Shown: in pieces, positions 22,895 to 31,332 of the stretch
How positions within the stretch are numbered: the stretch's first letter is position 1
Layout of the letters: each line of letters begins with the position of its first letter
NCBI GenBank assembly: GCA_040756575.1
Contig: JBFLYP010000010.1
Location: 1 to 64,000 of the forward strand
Length of the DNA stretch: 64,000 nt
Direction: 5' to 3'
Source of the DNA: DTYU01 sp040756575
GTDB lineage: Bacteria > Bacillota > Desulfotomaculia > Desulfotomaculales > Ammonificaceae
Notes under the pieces: model-generated
What the model saw: the letters and a program-made list of their open reading frames with translations, nothing else
What the model was told of the DNA's origin: nothing
The model's database searches: none
Program-made: the position numbers and the translations under genes

Positions 22895-23419
22895 ATGAAC
22901 CGGGCTTGCACTGAGGCGGACGCCAGGCAGGAACCGCGCCAGTTGTTATGGGATTTGCTACAACTGTATTTACGCGGCGACTTCACCGCACAGAGACTGT
23001 TATTATTTCTTAGCCTTCTGAACGTTTTCGGTGTAATCGAGCTTGTCGGCCGGTGCCCTAACGGCGGCGAAGGGCAGTTTCTCAACCGGCTGTTAGGTTT
23101 GGTCAGATCTTTCGGCGAAGGTGCAAGGTCCACTGATGAAGATGCAACCCGGGGCGGGCCCCGGAGGGCAGAAGGAGCTTCTGTTTCAGGCGGCAAAGAG
23201 GGGCTGCAGGCGTTAACGGCGCTGTTAAGCAACCCGGATGTCCTTCAGATGGTCTTCAAGCTGCTGCAGTGGTGGGGCGGTACTCAATCTCCTGCTTCCA
23301 GGGAACCTGACGGCAGCCTGAAACAAAGACCGCCTGCACGGAGTGGCCGGAGGCCGGAAGTGATTTACTGGAATTTTGGCCGGAACACCCCGGGTAAGGG
23401 CAAAGGCAACTCGCGGTAA
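22895..23419 (+). CDS. Hypothetical sporulation-block protein, paralogue of the 18.3-kb gene
   Basis: A 174-residue protein starting at ATG 22895 after GGAGGTG. 'LLLFLSLLNVFGVIELVG' at about residues 35-52, 'GEGQFLNRLLGLVRSF' and the C-terminal 'RPEVIYWNFGR' align with the 173-aa protein at 18317. The stretch between is Gly/Arg-rich and diverged. Lies 18 bases after the EbfC-like gene. Convergent with livF, leaving only 41 bases. No known domain. Confidence 0.75.
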   Translation: MNRACTEADARQEPRQLLWDLLQLYLRGDFTAQRLLLFLSLLNVFGVIELVGRCPNGGEGQFLNRLLGLVRSFGEGARSTDEDATRGGPRRAEGASVSGGKEGLQALTALLSNPDVLQMVFKLLQWWGGTQSPASREPDGSLKQRPPARSGRRPEVIYWNFGRNTPGKGKGNSR

Positions 23420-23460
23420 TTTGCTTCTGATCCGTTGCATCGGAGTTTATAGAGAAGCCT

Positions 23461-24183
23461 TCAGTTGCTGCGGTTCCTTCCCAAATACGCGGCATAGAGA
23501 CTGCTGCTTTCGGCAAGTTCCTCGGGAATGCCGGAGAAGGTTATACGTCCCTGTTCAAGAACAAGCGCGCGGTCTGCGATTCGAAGTGCGGCCCGCGCGT
23601 TTTGTTCTACCAGGATAATGGTATGTCCCTGCTCCTTCAGGCTGCGAATGGTTTGCATTATTTCGCGGACTACCAGGGGGGCGAGGCCGATAGAGGGTTC
23701 GTCCATAAGCAAGAGCTTCGGTTTCGCCATTAATCCCCGCCCGATCGCGAGCATTTGCTGCAGTCCCCCGCTCAGGGTGTAGGCGGGAAGGTTCAACTTT
23801 TCTTTTAAAGCAGGAAAGAGGTTCAGTACGTTTTCCAGATCATGACGGAGGGATCTTTTGTCCCTGCGGTAACGGTAGAAAGCCCCCAAGACAAGGTTAT
23901 CGCGTACATTGAGTGTAGGAAACAACCGTCTGTTTTCGGGGACTAAACTAATCCCTGTTCTTACGATCGCTTCCGGGGATAAACCATGTAAAGGTTTTCC
24001 GTCAAAAACGATTTCCCCACTTGCCGGCGGGTATAGGCCGGCAACGGCACCAAGCAGCGTACTTTTTCCGGCACCGTTGGCCCCTAAGATTACCACCACT
24101 TCGCCGGGGTTGACCGAGAAGGAGACACCAGAGAGCGCCTGAATATGTCCGCGGTAAACGACGAGGTCCCCGATGCTCAGCAC
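23461..24183 (-). CDS. livF: Branched-chain amino-acid ABC transporter ATPase LivF
   Basis: A 240-residue cytoplasmic ATPase subunit, one of the pair that powers HAAT-type amino-acid uptake. Walker A 'GANGAGKST' at about residues 35-43, Q-loop region 'VPENRRLFPTLNVRDNL', signature 'LSGGLQQMLAIGRGL' and Walker B 'LLLMDEPSIGLAP' are present. The family's signature is usually LSGGEQQ; here Leu replaces Glu. Last gene of the liv cluster, overlapping livG by seven bases. Confidence 0.93.
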   Translation of the reverse strand: MLSIGDLVVYRGHIQALSGVSFSVNPGEVVVILGANGAGKSTLLGAVAGLYPPASGEIVFDGKPLHGLSPEAIVRTGISLVPENRRLFPTLNVRDNLVLGAFYRYRRDKRSLRHDLENVLNLFPALKEKLNLPAYTLSGGLQQMLAIGRGLMAKPKLLLMDEPSIGLAPLVVREIMQTIRSLKEQGHTIILVEQNARAALRIADRALVLEQGRITFSGIPEELAESSSLYAAYLGRNRSN

Positions 24184-24944
24184 GCTTCTTCCTCCTCTTC
24201 TCCCAGGTATGCGGCAATCACTTCCGGATTCCGCTGAATTTCTGCAGGGGTGCCTGTGGCTATTACCGTACCGAAGTTCAATACGACCAGCCGGTCGGCA
24301 ACGTCCATAACCGTATCCATGTCGTGTTCTACTAAAACCAGGGTGTTCCCATTGCCTTGGAGTGTTCGAAGAAAACGGGCGAGTTCCCGGGACTCCGTAA
24401 AGTTGAGGCCGGCAGCCGGCTCGTCAAGGAGGAGAATTTCCGGCTCCGAAGCAAGACTCCGGGCTATTTCTAAAAGGCGTTGTTGCCCGAAGGGAAGGTT
24501 GCTGGCCGACATGTCTGCCTTGTCGGCCAGGCCGAGCTGTTCGAGAATTACCAAAGCCTTCCGGTAAAGCTCGCGATCTTCCCTGGTTATCCCCGGACGC
24601 CGGAAGATGCTGCGGCAGAAACCGGTACGGCCGAGGCGGTAGGCACCCATCATCACGTTTTCCGCAACTGTTAAGTTGGTAAACAGCTCGAGGTTTTGGA
24701 AGGTACGACTTATGCCGAGGGCTGCGATCTGGAACGGTTTCATCCCGTTGATACGACGGCCTTTAAATAGGGTTTCCCCTTCGTGGGGTTGCAGCATACC
24801 GGTTATAAGGTTAAAAACCGTTGTCTTTCCCGCGCCGTTCGGACCTATCAGCGCCAGGATTTCACCGCCGTTTACCTCAAATGTCACCCGGTTAACCGCG
24901 ACAAGACCGCCAAAGCGTTTCGTCAACCCGTTTACCTGGAGCAT
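24177..24944 (-). CDS. livG: Branched-chain amino-acid ABC transporter ATPase LivG
   Basis: The second ATPase, 255 residues. Walker A 'GPNGAGKTTVFNLITG', signature 'LPFGQQRLLEIARSL', Walker B 'ILLLDEPAAGLN' and the LivG-type C-terminus 'GTPAEIQRNPEVIAAYLGEE' are clear. It overlaps livM by 13 bases and livF by seven, so the three are translationally coupled. Confidence 0.94.
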   Translation of the reverse strand: MLQVNGLTKRFGGLVAVNRVTFEVNGGEILALIGPNGAGKTTVFNLITGMLQPHEGETLFKGRRINGMKPFQIAALGISRTFQNLELFTNLTVAENVMMGAYRLGRTGFCRSIFRRPGITREDRELYRKALVILEQLGLADKADMSASNLPFGQQRLLEIARSLASEPEILLLDEPAAGLNFTESRELARFLRTLQGNGNTLVLVEHDMDTVMDVADRLVVLNFGTVIATGTPAEIQRNPEVIAAYLGEEEEEAC

Positions 24945-25927
24945 AATTCTTTCCTCGTTTTCTCTTTTAGCCGCGTCAGGTTTTTGGGCACAAGGATTCC
25001 TTGCGGCCGGAAAAGCATAATAAGAACGAAGATGATGCCGAAAAAAATGATTTCACATTCCCCGCCGGCATCGGGCAAGACCATTGGCACCGCCCACCTC
25101 AGCAGTTCGGTCAATCCCACGATTATGGCAGCCCCTAAAACCGGACCCCAGAGGGTGCCCAGCCCCCCTACGACCACCATCAGAGCGAACTCAATCGAGG
25201 TGGTAAACCCGAAAGGAGAAGGGCTGATAAAGGTCACCCAGAATGCGTAGAGGCTTCCTGCCAACCCCGCGAGAAGGGCGCTCAGCGCGAATGCCTGCGT
25301 TTTCAGGGTGGCAGTATCGATACCCGCGGCCTGTGCAGCCTTTTCGCTTGTATGGATGGCCCGGAAGGCCCGCCCGATGGGTGATCTTGTAAGGTTCGCC
25401 ATACCAAGTACCGTAAGCCCCAGCATGAACCAAACCAGGCAGTAGTACTCCCAATCCTGGTCTAAGACAAGGGGGCCGATATTGAGGTACGGGATTCCCG
25501 CCAGGCCTGACGGGCCTCCGGTCAGCCCGGTAAAGTCTTTAAAAAGGGTGAAGACGAGGATGCCGAAGCCCAGGGTGGTCAAGGCAAGGTAGTGTTCCCG
25601 GAGCCGCAGAATGGATCGGCCGATTACGGCTGCTACTAAAGCAGGGAGGAAGGGCGCCGCTAAGAGGCAAAGAAGAGGAGGCCATTGGCACCGTGTCGCC
25701 AGTACGGCGGCGGTGTACGCCCCGAGACCGTAGAAAGCGGCATGTCCGAAAGATACCTGACCGGCATAGCCCATTAAGATGCCGAGACCCTGAGTAACGA
25801 TCGAATATAGGCCGATAAAGATCAAGATGCCCAATAAATAAGTGCTCCGTATTAAAAATGGGAGGCAGAAAACTATACCGATAATGATTAACCAGCACCA
25901 ACTTTTCCGCGAAACCAAGGAACCCAT
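24932..25927 (-). CDS. livM: Branched-chain amino-acid ABC transporter permease LivM
   Basis: A 331-residue inner-membrane permease with about nine to ten helices. It carries the LivM hallmarks 'LGYAGQVSFGHAAFYGLGAY'-like block near residue 52 ('MGYAGQVSFGHAAFYG'), 'LTLGFGILVFTLFKDFTGLTGG' and 'VVGGLGTLWGPVLGA' near the end. A gap of 191 bases, holding a small AAACGC/GCGTTT hairpin near 26015-26043, separates it from livH. Confidence 0.93.
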   Translation of the reverse strand: MGSLVSRKSWCWLIIIGIVFCLPFLIRSTYLLGILIFIGLYSIVTQGLGILMGYAGQVSFGHAAFYGLGAYTAAVLATRCQWPPLLCLLAAPFLPALVAAVIGRSILRLREHYLALTTLGFGILVFTLFKDFTGLTGGPSGLAGIPYLNIGPLVLDQDWEYYCLVWFMLGLTVLGMANLTRSPIGRAFRAIHTSEKAAQAAGIDTATLKTQAFALSALLAGLAGSLYAFWVTFISPSPFGFTTSIEFALMVVVGGLGTLWGPVLGAAIIVGLTELLRWAVPMVLPDAGGECEIIFFGIIFVLIMLFRPQGILVPKNLTRLKEKTRKELCSR

Positions 25928-26118
25928 CTCCTTGAACCGTTTAAAAAACCGCTATCAGCCCACCACTCGCTGCTGTTATCTTTGTATGGCGGAGAGCTTC
26001 TCTTATAGCTTAGCACCAGCCTAAACGCCTCGAGAAAGCGTTTAACTGAGTGCCGGCCTAAAACTTGTGTGTCACATAGGATCGGTTTTTCGGGAAGTCA
26101 GGGTTTTGCAGCAATCTA

Positions 26119-26997
26119 TTATCCGCCGTTTTTCGAGGAGCCTAAAATACCTGTCGGCCGGGTGAGAAGAACGATAATCATTACCGCCATAGCAATGGCA
26201 TCCTTCAAACCTGAGGAAACGGTACCGGCGGCAAATGATTCGATGATACCTAAAAGCACCCCGCCGACAATGGCTCCGGTTGCGCTTGTCACGCCGCCGA
26301 GGATAGCTGCCACAAAACCCTTAAGCCCCAACATGAATCCCATGTCATAAGTGGCCATGGTTACCGGGGTGATAAATATGCCCGCGAGAGCAGCGATACC
26401 GCCGCTGAAGCTGAAAGCAAAAAGCGACAACCGGCCGGGGTTTATCCCGACGAGCTGCGCAGCGGTACGGTTAATCATCGCGGCCCGTACCGCTTTTCCG
26501 GTAAAGGTAAAGTCGAAAAAAGCGAAAAGAGCTAAGACCGCGAGTACGGCGAACCCTAAAATTAAGAGACTTTGGGGAACGATGACGGCCCCCAAAAAGT
26601 GAATCGGTGCAGCACTTAGAAACGGGGGTAGGGTATAGGGGTGCGTCCTCCAGATGAGAAGTGCCGCACCCCTTATCGCGATTGCGGCGCCGATGGTGAT
26701 AATTATCAGGGTCAGGACGGAGGCCTTCCGTGCAGGGTAAATGATTGTTCTCTCCATTAGACCGCCGATGACGCCGGCGAGTATCACCGCTACCGGGTAC
26801 GCCAAAAGAGCAGGGCACCCCGCTTCCCGGAAGGTTACTGCGGTCAAGGCACCGATGGTCACAAATTCCCCGATAGCCAGGTTAAAGATCCCTGTAATAT
26901 TGAAAGTGACGACCAGGGATAACGCTATTAGAGCGTAGATGCTGCCTAAAGTGAGCCCTGTTATAAGATACTGGATATACTGGCTCTCGGTACCCAA
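26119..26997 (-). CDS. livH: Branched-chain amino-acid ABC transporter permease LivH
   Basis: A 292-residue inner-membrane permease, the partner of LivM. Opening 'YLITGLTLGSIYALIALSLV', then 'ITGIFNLAIGEFVTIGALTA', and the closing block 'FVAAILGGVTSATGAIVGGVLLGIIES' are typical. First permease gene after the binding protein; 446 bases of repeat-rich DNA lie between it and livK. Confidence 0.93.
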   Translation of the reverse strand: MGTESQYIQYLITGLTLGSIYALIALSLVVTFNITGIFNLAIGEFVTIGALTAVTFREAGCPALLAYPVAVILAGVIGGLMERTIIYPARKASVLTLIIITIGAAIAIRGAALLIWRTHPYTLPPFLSAAPIHFLGAVIVPQSLLILGFAVLAVLALFAFFDFTFTGKAVRAAMINRTAAQLVGINPGRLSLFAFSFSGGIAALAGIFITPVTMATYDMGFMLGLKGFVAAILGGVTSATGAIVGGVLLGIIESFAAGTVSSGLKDAIAMAVMIIVLLTRPTGILGSSKNGG

Positions 26998-27012
26998 TAG
27001 TTACTCCTCCGA

Positions 27013-27218
27013 GAATAGTGCTTCTTCCGTGGGGCGCGGCGATGAGCTTTACCCTGCTTCGTCAGGCTCGCCGGCCGAATCCTCACGTACTCCCATGTAC
27101 GCTCCGGTTCGGCCGGCTTCGCCTTGCTCGCATTGTTCGCTCCTCACCGCGTTCTGTTTATGTTACACTACCGTATCTCAGCAACCAGCTTACGGGTCTA
27201 TTCGCCCCATTTTCATTC
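27013..27218 (+). repeat. Dispersed intergenic repeat, copy 3 (longest)
   Basis: It contains the blocks CTTCTTCCGTGGGGCGCGGC, GATGAG, CACCGCG, GTTTATGTTAC, and AACCAGCTTACGGGTCTATT followed by CGCCCCATTTTCATT, matching 18142-18254 (inverted) and 19630-19703. It sits between livH and livK and is followed directly by a second repeat family at 27227. Confidence 0.7.
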
Positions 27219-27226
27219 TTAACCAT

Positions 27227-27362
27227 GCCTTTCGCTGCGCTCAGGCACAAAACGTTATGAAAATCCGTGTTCATCCGTGGTTTATTCCCTTTCTCTGTCT
27301 CCTGCTCCTAACGTAGAACGTAGAACGTAGAACGTCGCACGTAGAACGATTTTCAGATTTCT
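27227..27362 (+). repeat. Long dispersed repeat, copy 1 (other copy at 50945-51073)
   Basis: From GCCTTTCGCTGC through TTCATCCGTGGTTTA to CAGATTTCT this stretch is nearly identical to 50945-51073. The 7-bp length difference is one extra GTAGAAC unit in the run AACGTAGAACGTAGAACG. No gene is encoded. With copy 3 of the other repeat it fills most of the 446-base gap between livH and livK. Confidence 0.8.
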
Positions 27363-27443
27363 ACTGGTGCGGGCCTTCCGCCGCATGATGGGCTCCTCCC
27401 GGGAGACCGCTGTAAAAAGTTCGGTAGTTTCTGTAACAGTTTC

Positions 27444-28631
27444 CTATAGCTCCAGCAAGTGCCACTTACCTTCCTTGATCTCGATCAGCACCATCGAGTC
27501 CTCGCCGAGACCGTTGTGATCTTGAGGCGAAAGGTTGAAGACTCCGCTTATGCCTGCATAACCAGTAATCTTTTCCAGAGCATCCCGAATCTTAGCACGG
27601 TCGGGCCCTGCCTGCTCGATGGCCTTAACTGCTAAGTTGAATGCGTCGTGGGCATGGCCGCCGAAGGTGCTGGGCCGGGCTTTGTATTCTTTCTGGTAGT
27701 CATCGATGTATTTGAGCAAGACGTCCTTTTGCGGGTCGCTGTCCGGAAGCTGCTCGGCGACCAGGAGCTTACCCATGGGCGCAATCACGCCGTTAGCCGC
27801 GTCTCCGGCAAGTTCAAGGAACTTCTTGTTGCCGATACCGTGCGTTTGGATAAGCGGCATGTTGATGCCGAGATCTCTGAAGTTCTTCGTTACGATCGAG
27901 GCCGCAGGGGGAATCGCCCAAACCACAGTGGCCTTTGCCTTTGACGCCTTGACCTTGGCAAGCTGCGCCGTCATGTCTTTGTCTTCCGCCTCAAACTTTT
28001 CCTTGACAACAATATTAATCCCGTGTGCTTGAGCCGCTTCGACAAAATTTTGCAGGCCGGAATCACCGAAGGCGTTGTTGACCGACAGGAAAGCGACGTC
28101 CTTAATCCCTTTACCAACAAGGTATTTCACCATTTTATTGGCTACGATGATGTCGCTTTGCGCGGTCTTGAAGACCCATTTCCTTTCTTCGACCGGGGTA
28201 ACGATCTTGGCCGATGCGGCCATGGAGATCATCGGCACCTTGGCCTTCGTGACAATATCCACAATGGCCAGCGAGGTGCTGCTCTGGGAACAACCGAGGA
28301 TGGCGAGGACTTTGTCCTCGTCGATCAATCTCCTCGCTCCTAAAACCGTTTCGGTTTCGAGGCTCTTGTTGTCAAGAATGATAAGTTTAACCGGATGTCC
28401 GTTGATGCCCCCCCTGGCGTTGAGTTCCTTCTCGAGCATCTTCAAGGTGTCTCTTTCCGGTTCGCCGAGGGAGGCTGCCGGACCGCTTGCATCAACGATG
28501 GCGCCGATCTTGTACGGCTCTTTTACCGGTTCTGTTCCTGCTCCCGGCGCGGCGGTTTCCTTCTTTCCACAACCGGCGGTGAAAACCAAAAATGCAAACA
28601 AAGAGACAAAAATCAAGCTCCGCCTGAGCAT
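27444..28631 (-). CDS. livK: Branched-chain amino-acid-binding lipoprotein (LivK/LivJ type)
   Basis: A 395-residue substrate-binding protein anchored as a lipoprotein: 'FLVFTAGCGKKE' gives the lipobox Cys at about residue 21. The periplasmic-binding-protein type I fold is clear ('YKIGAIVDASGPAASLGEPE', 'INGHPVKLIILDNKS', 'VLAILGCSQSSTSLAIVDIV', 'TFGGHAHDAFNLAVKAIEQAG'). The substrate is probably a branched-chain or related amino acid, but this family also carries amides and aromatic acids. It presumably feeds the livHMGF genes downstream. Confidence 0.9.
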   Translation of the reverse strand: MLRRSLIFVSLFAFLVFTAGCGKKETAAPGAGTEPVKEPYKIGAIVDASGPAASLGEPERDTLKMLEKELNARGGINGHPVKLIILDNKSLETETVLGARRLIDEDKVLAILGCSQSSTSLAIVDIVTKAKVPMISMAASAKIVTPVEERKWVFKTAQSDIIVANKMVKYLVGKGIKDVAFLSVNNAFGDSGLQNFVEAAQAHGINIVVKEKFEAEDKDMTAQLAKVKASKAKATVVWAIPPAASIVTKNFRDLGINMPLIQTHGIGNKKFLELAGDAANGVIAPMGKLLVAEQLPDSDPQKDVLLKYIDDYQKEYKARPSTFGGHAHDAFNLAVKAIEQAGPDRAKIRDALEKITGYAGISGVFNLSPQDHNGLGEDSMVLIEIKEGKWHLLEL

Positions 28632-28991
28632 TCACTCTTCCCCTCCCCCATGAAGTACTCTCAAGCTGCAGGTAATTTTTTCAGGCCACCTGAACTTTTG
28701 TTTTCCCAGCGCGGCTCATTCCAAATCCAACCCTTTTTCACCCTCCTTCGGCACACACAACCCTACCCTTCCTTTAACGTCAAATTTAACACGCCGGAAA
28801 AAGAAAAACAAGAAAAACTTGTCTCACTTTGCCTGTATTAAACTATCCTTCCTGCCAAAGCAGCAGAGTGTTGCTCTCCGGCGAATAACTACCGCAGTAT
28901 ATGGCGAAGATAGGGAAGATGTCCGACGTTCGCCATTCGAAGTTCGAAGACAAAATCTATCGAAGGTACACAGATACGGTACAACTGCAAC

Positions 28992-29042
28992 AAGACCGTT
29001 TTAACTCTCCGCTGGTGACGCCGCAGGTGTCATAACGGTCTT
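28992..29042. other. 9-bp inverted repeat in the 28.6-29.1 kb gap
   Basis: AAGACCGTT (28992-29000) and AACGGTCTT (29034-29042) are perfect inverted repeats around 33 bases with further self-complementarity. It lies 25 bases before the DUF606 gene, so it could be a leader structure of that gene. It is not recognisable as a known riboswitch. The rest of 28632-28991 shows A/T-rich sequence with no gene. Confidence 0.35.
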
Positions 29043-29066
29043 CTAAAATCTACCGCTCAAATTCGG

Positions 29067-29519
29067 GTGATCGGTGTGCTCGGTTTGCGCTTGTTTTCTT
29101 TGCTTGTGGCTGCCTCTTCCGGTGCGGTCATGGCGGTTCAGGGTTCGGTTAATGCACTTCTCGGCAAGATCAGCGGCCTTTGGGAAGCCACGTTTATTGT
29201 TCATGCAGTGGGAACTGCTTTTGCAGGATTGTTGGTCTTGTGTTTGGGCTGCGGCGGTTTTTTGCGCCTCGGGAAGGCCCCCTGGTATGCCTGGACAGGC
29301 GGGGTTCTCGGGGTTCTTATCATTTATGGAGTAGCCCGGAGCATTCCAAAGGTGGGAGTGGCTCCTGCAACCACGGCCATTATCATCGGGCAGGTGCTGA
29401 CCGCAACAATCATCGACCACTTTGGTCTCTTCGGGATGACAAGGCTACCGTTTACCTGGTGGCGGATTATCGGGTGCCTGCTTCTCGCCGCGGGCGCCTG
29501 GTTCTTGCTCAAAAAATGA
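29067..29519 (+). CDS. DMT-superfamily transporter, DUF606/YdcZ type
   Basis: A 150-residue integral membrane protein with about five helices, the half-size form of drug/metabolite transporters. 'GAVMAVQGSVNALLGKISGLWEA' in the first part and 'VGVAPATTAIIIGQVLTATIIDHFG' in the second are the typical YdcZ blocks. It starts with GTG 29067; the ribosome site is weak. Convergent with the ZIP transporter gene. Substrate unknown. Confidence 0.85.
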   Translation: MIGVLGLRLFSLLVAASSGAVMAVQGSVNALLGKISGLWEATFIVHAVGTAFAGLLVLCLGCGGFLRLGKAPWYAWTGGVLGVLIIYGVARSIPKVGVAPATTAIIIGQVLTATIIDHFGLFGMTRLPFTWWRIIGCLLLAAGAWFLLKK

Positions 29520-29537
29520 TGCGCTCCGTAATTCGGC

Positions 29538-30263
29538 CTATAACAACAGGATAATAATTAGCAGGCCGGTAATAAACCCTGCGGTGCCCCTTTGCTTTAT
29601 CATCCGGGGTAATAATTCTTTAACAATGATATATGCCATCGCACCGGCAGCGAGGGCTAACATGGCAGGGATGAGGCGGGGTTCCCATTTCGCGAGACCT
29701 AGGCCGGCGAGCGTGCCTGCAGGGGTAACCAGGGAAAGCAGTGCATTCAGCGCAATAATTCCCGCTGGATTTAATCCGCCGAGGAGCAGAGGTGCAGCGT
29801 TCACCAGTCCTTCCGGCAGGTTGTGTATTCCGATTGCCGCAGCAAGGAAGATACCGAGGTCAGCGGTGACTGCGCCGCCGGTACCGATCGCCATGCCTTC
29901 GGGGAAGTCGTGAAGTGCGATGCCAAAAAAAAGCAGCCATCCAAGACGCCTGTAGGACGCAGCCTGGTCTGTGAGTGGGGGTTTGAGGATCATGTCGGCT
30001 GCAAAAAGCAGTGCGGTTCCTGCCAAACCGCCGGATAGCGATGCAGACATCCCCCCGAGCTTGATCGAGGCGGGTAGAAGTTCAAGGACTATTACTCCGC
30101 TCATCACGCCTGCTGCGAAGCCGGTCAGAAAAGGCATTGCCCGGTGAATGGGCAGGAAAAGGGCCAGCACCGCGCCGAGGAAGGTACCTGCACCGGACAG
30201 TAAGCTGAGCCCGAGCAAAACGGAAATAGAGGAATCTGAAGGGACATTATGGAGGGCAAACAC
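29538..30263 (-). CDS. ZIP-family divalent metal transporter
   Basis: A 241-residue inner-membrane protein with about eight helices. The two ZIP metal-binding motifs are present, 'ALHDFPEGMAIG' and 'GIHNLPEGLVNA' (H-x-x-P-E-G pattern) in helices IV and V. A probable zinc or iron importer of the ZupT/GufA branch. Start ATG 30263; transcribed divergently from ispE. Confidence 0.9.
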   Translation of the reverse strand: MFALHNVPSDSSISVLLGLSLLSGAGTFLGAVLALFLPIHRAMPFLTGFAAGVMSGVIVLELLPASIKLGGMSASLSGGLAGTALLFAADMILKPPLTDQAASYRRLGWLLFFGIALHDFPEGMAIGTGGAVTADLGIFLAAAIGIHNLPEGLVNAAPLLLGGLNPAGIIALNALLSLVTPAGTLAGLGLAKWEPRLIPAMLALAAGAMAYIIVKELLPRMIKQRGTAGFITGLLIIILLL

Positions 30264-30448
30264 GCACTCACCTCAATTGCAATCTCACACTTGCGTCCCG
30301 ATCGTCTGCCGGTTTGTTCCGTGATAATTCCCTTTTTTCAACCTGTAAACTGCCAACCTCTCATCTCCTAATGCGCATCTTGCTCTCGGTTAGCTTTTTG
30401 TGTAAAGTTATGAAAAAGCGGCCGATTGTATGCGGCGGGGGGCGTCGT

Positions 30449-31318
30449 GTGAAGCTTTTCGTTTTTGCGCGTGCGAAGGTCAACCTTTCCCTTGATGTGT
30501 TTGAAACCAGACCGGACGGCTACCATGAAATCGCCTCCGTTTTGCAGAGCGTCGCTTACAGTGATCTGTTGACCATCGAGGCTTTGCCGGCAGGCATCCA
30601 CCTGCGGGTTACGGGTGAACCGGTCGAGAGCGGGGGGAATAACCTCGTGGCCCGTGCGGCGGAGCGCCTGCTTGAGGCTACCGGCTGTAAACGCGGTGCG
30701 GCCATCAGACTGCAGAAAAACATTCCCGTTTCTGCCGGGCTCGGCGGGGGTTCTGCGGATGCTGCTGCAACATTGCTCGGACTCAACAGGTTATGGGGGT
30801 TGGGATGTAGCCTGCAATTCCTTAAGGAGTTGGGTGCATCGCTGGGTTCGGATATCCCCTTTTGCCTTACCGGGGGAACAGCCTTAGCGACAGGTCGGGG
30901 TGAGACGACGGCGAGTCTTCCGCCCCTGCCGGAATGCGGCGTTCTGTTGTTGAAGCCGCCATACGGTATCTCCTCTGCGGGGGTCTACCGCGCCTGGGAT
31001 GCCCTCCGGCCGCAATGGCGGGCGGCTGCAAGGGAAATGGCCGAAGTGCTTGCGAAGGGGCGCTGGCAGGAAGCACTGCGCCTATGCGGCAATGCCTTGG
31101 AGGAAGCAGTCCTCCAGGAGCATTCGGAACTCGGGGTTTTAAAGCGCGAATTGGTGGAGCAGGGGGCGCTTTGCGCGCTGGTGTCCGGTAGCGGACCGAC
31201 GGTTTACGGGATTTTTCCGACGCTTGAAGAAGCAGCGAGGGCAGGGGAGTTGTTCCTATCCCGCGGCTTCCGCGTCATTATAACGACAACCGCCACCGAG
31301 GGAGTGCTTATTGTATAG
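30449..31318 (+). CDS. ispE: 4-diphosphocytidyl-2-C-methyl-D-erythritol kinase
   Basis: IspE phosphorylates CDP-ME in the MEP isoprenoid pathway; 289 residues. GHMP-kinase hallmarks: 'AKVNLSLDVFETRPDGYHE' at the N-terminus, the ATP loop 'PVSAGLGGGSADAAATL' at about residues 93-109, and 'ALVSGSGPTVYGIF' near the end. The frame is open further upstream (to 30314), but GTG 30449 with GGGGGG just before gives the family start. In Firmicutes ispE commonly precedes regulators and the spoVG-glmU-prs genes, as here. Confidence 0.96.
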   Translation: MKLFVFARAKVNLSLDVFETRPDGYHEIASVLQSVAYSDLLTIEALPAGIHLRVTGEPVESGGNNLVARAAERLLEATGCKRGAAIRLQKNIPVSAGLGGGSADAAATLLGLNRLWGLGCSLQFLKELGASLGSDIPFCLTGGTALATGRGETTASLPPLPECGVLLLKPPYGISSAGVYRAWDALRPQWRAAAREMAEVLAKGRWQEALRLCGNALEEAVLQEHSELGVLKRELVEQGALCALVSGSGPTVYGIFPTLEEAARAGELFLSRGFRVIITTTATEGVLIV

Positions 31319-31332
31319 TATCACAAACTATT

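Noticed and set aside
27300..27350. The GTAGAAC run as a CRISPR array
   Set aside because: Units are 7 bp without spacers, and no cas genes are present; it is a microsatellite inside a dispersed repeat.
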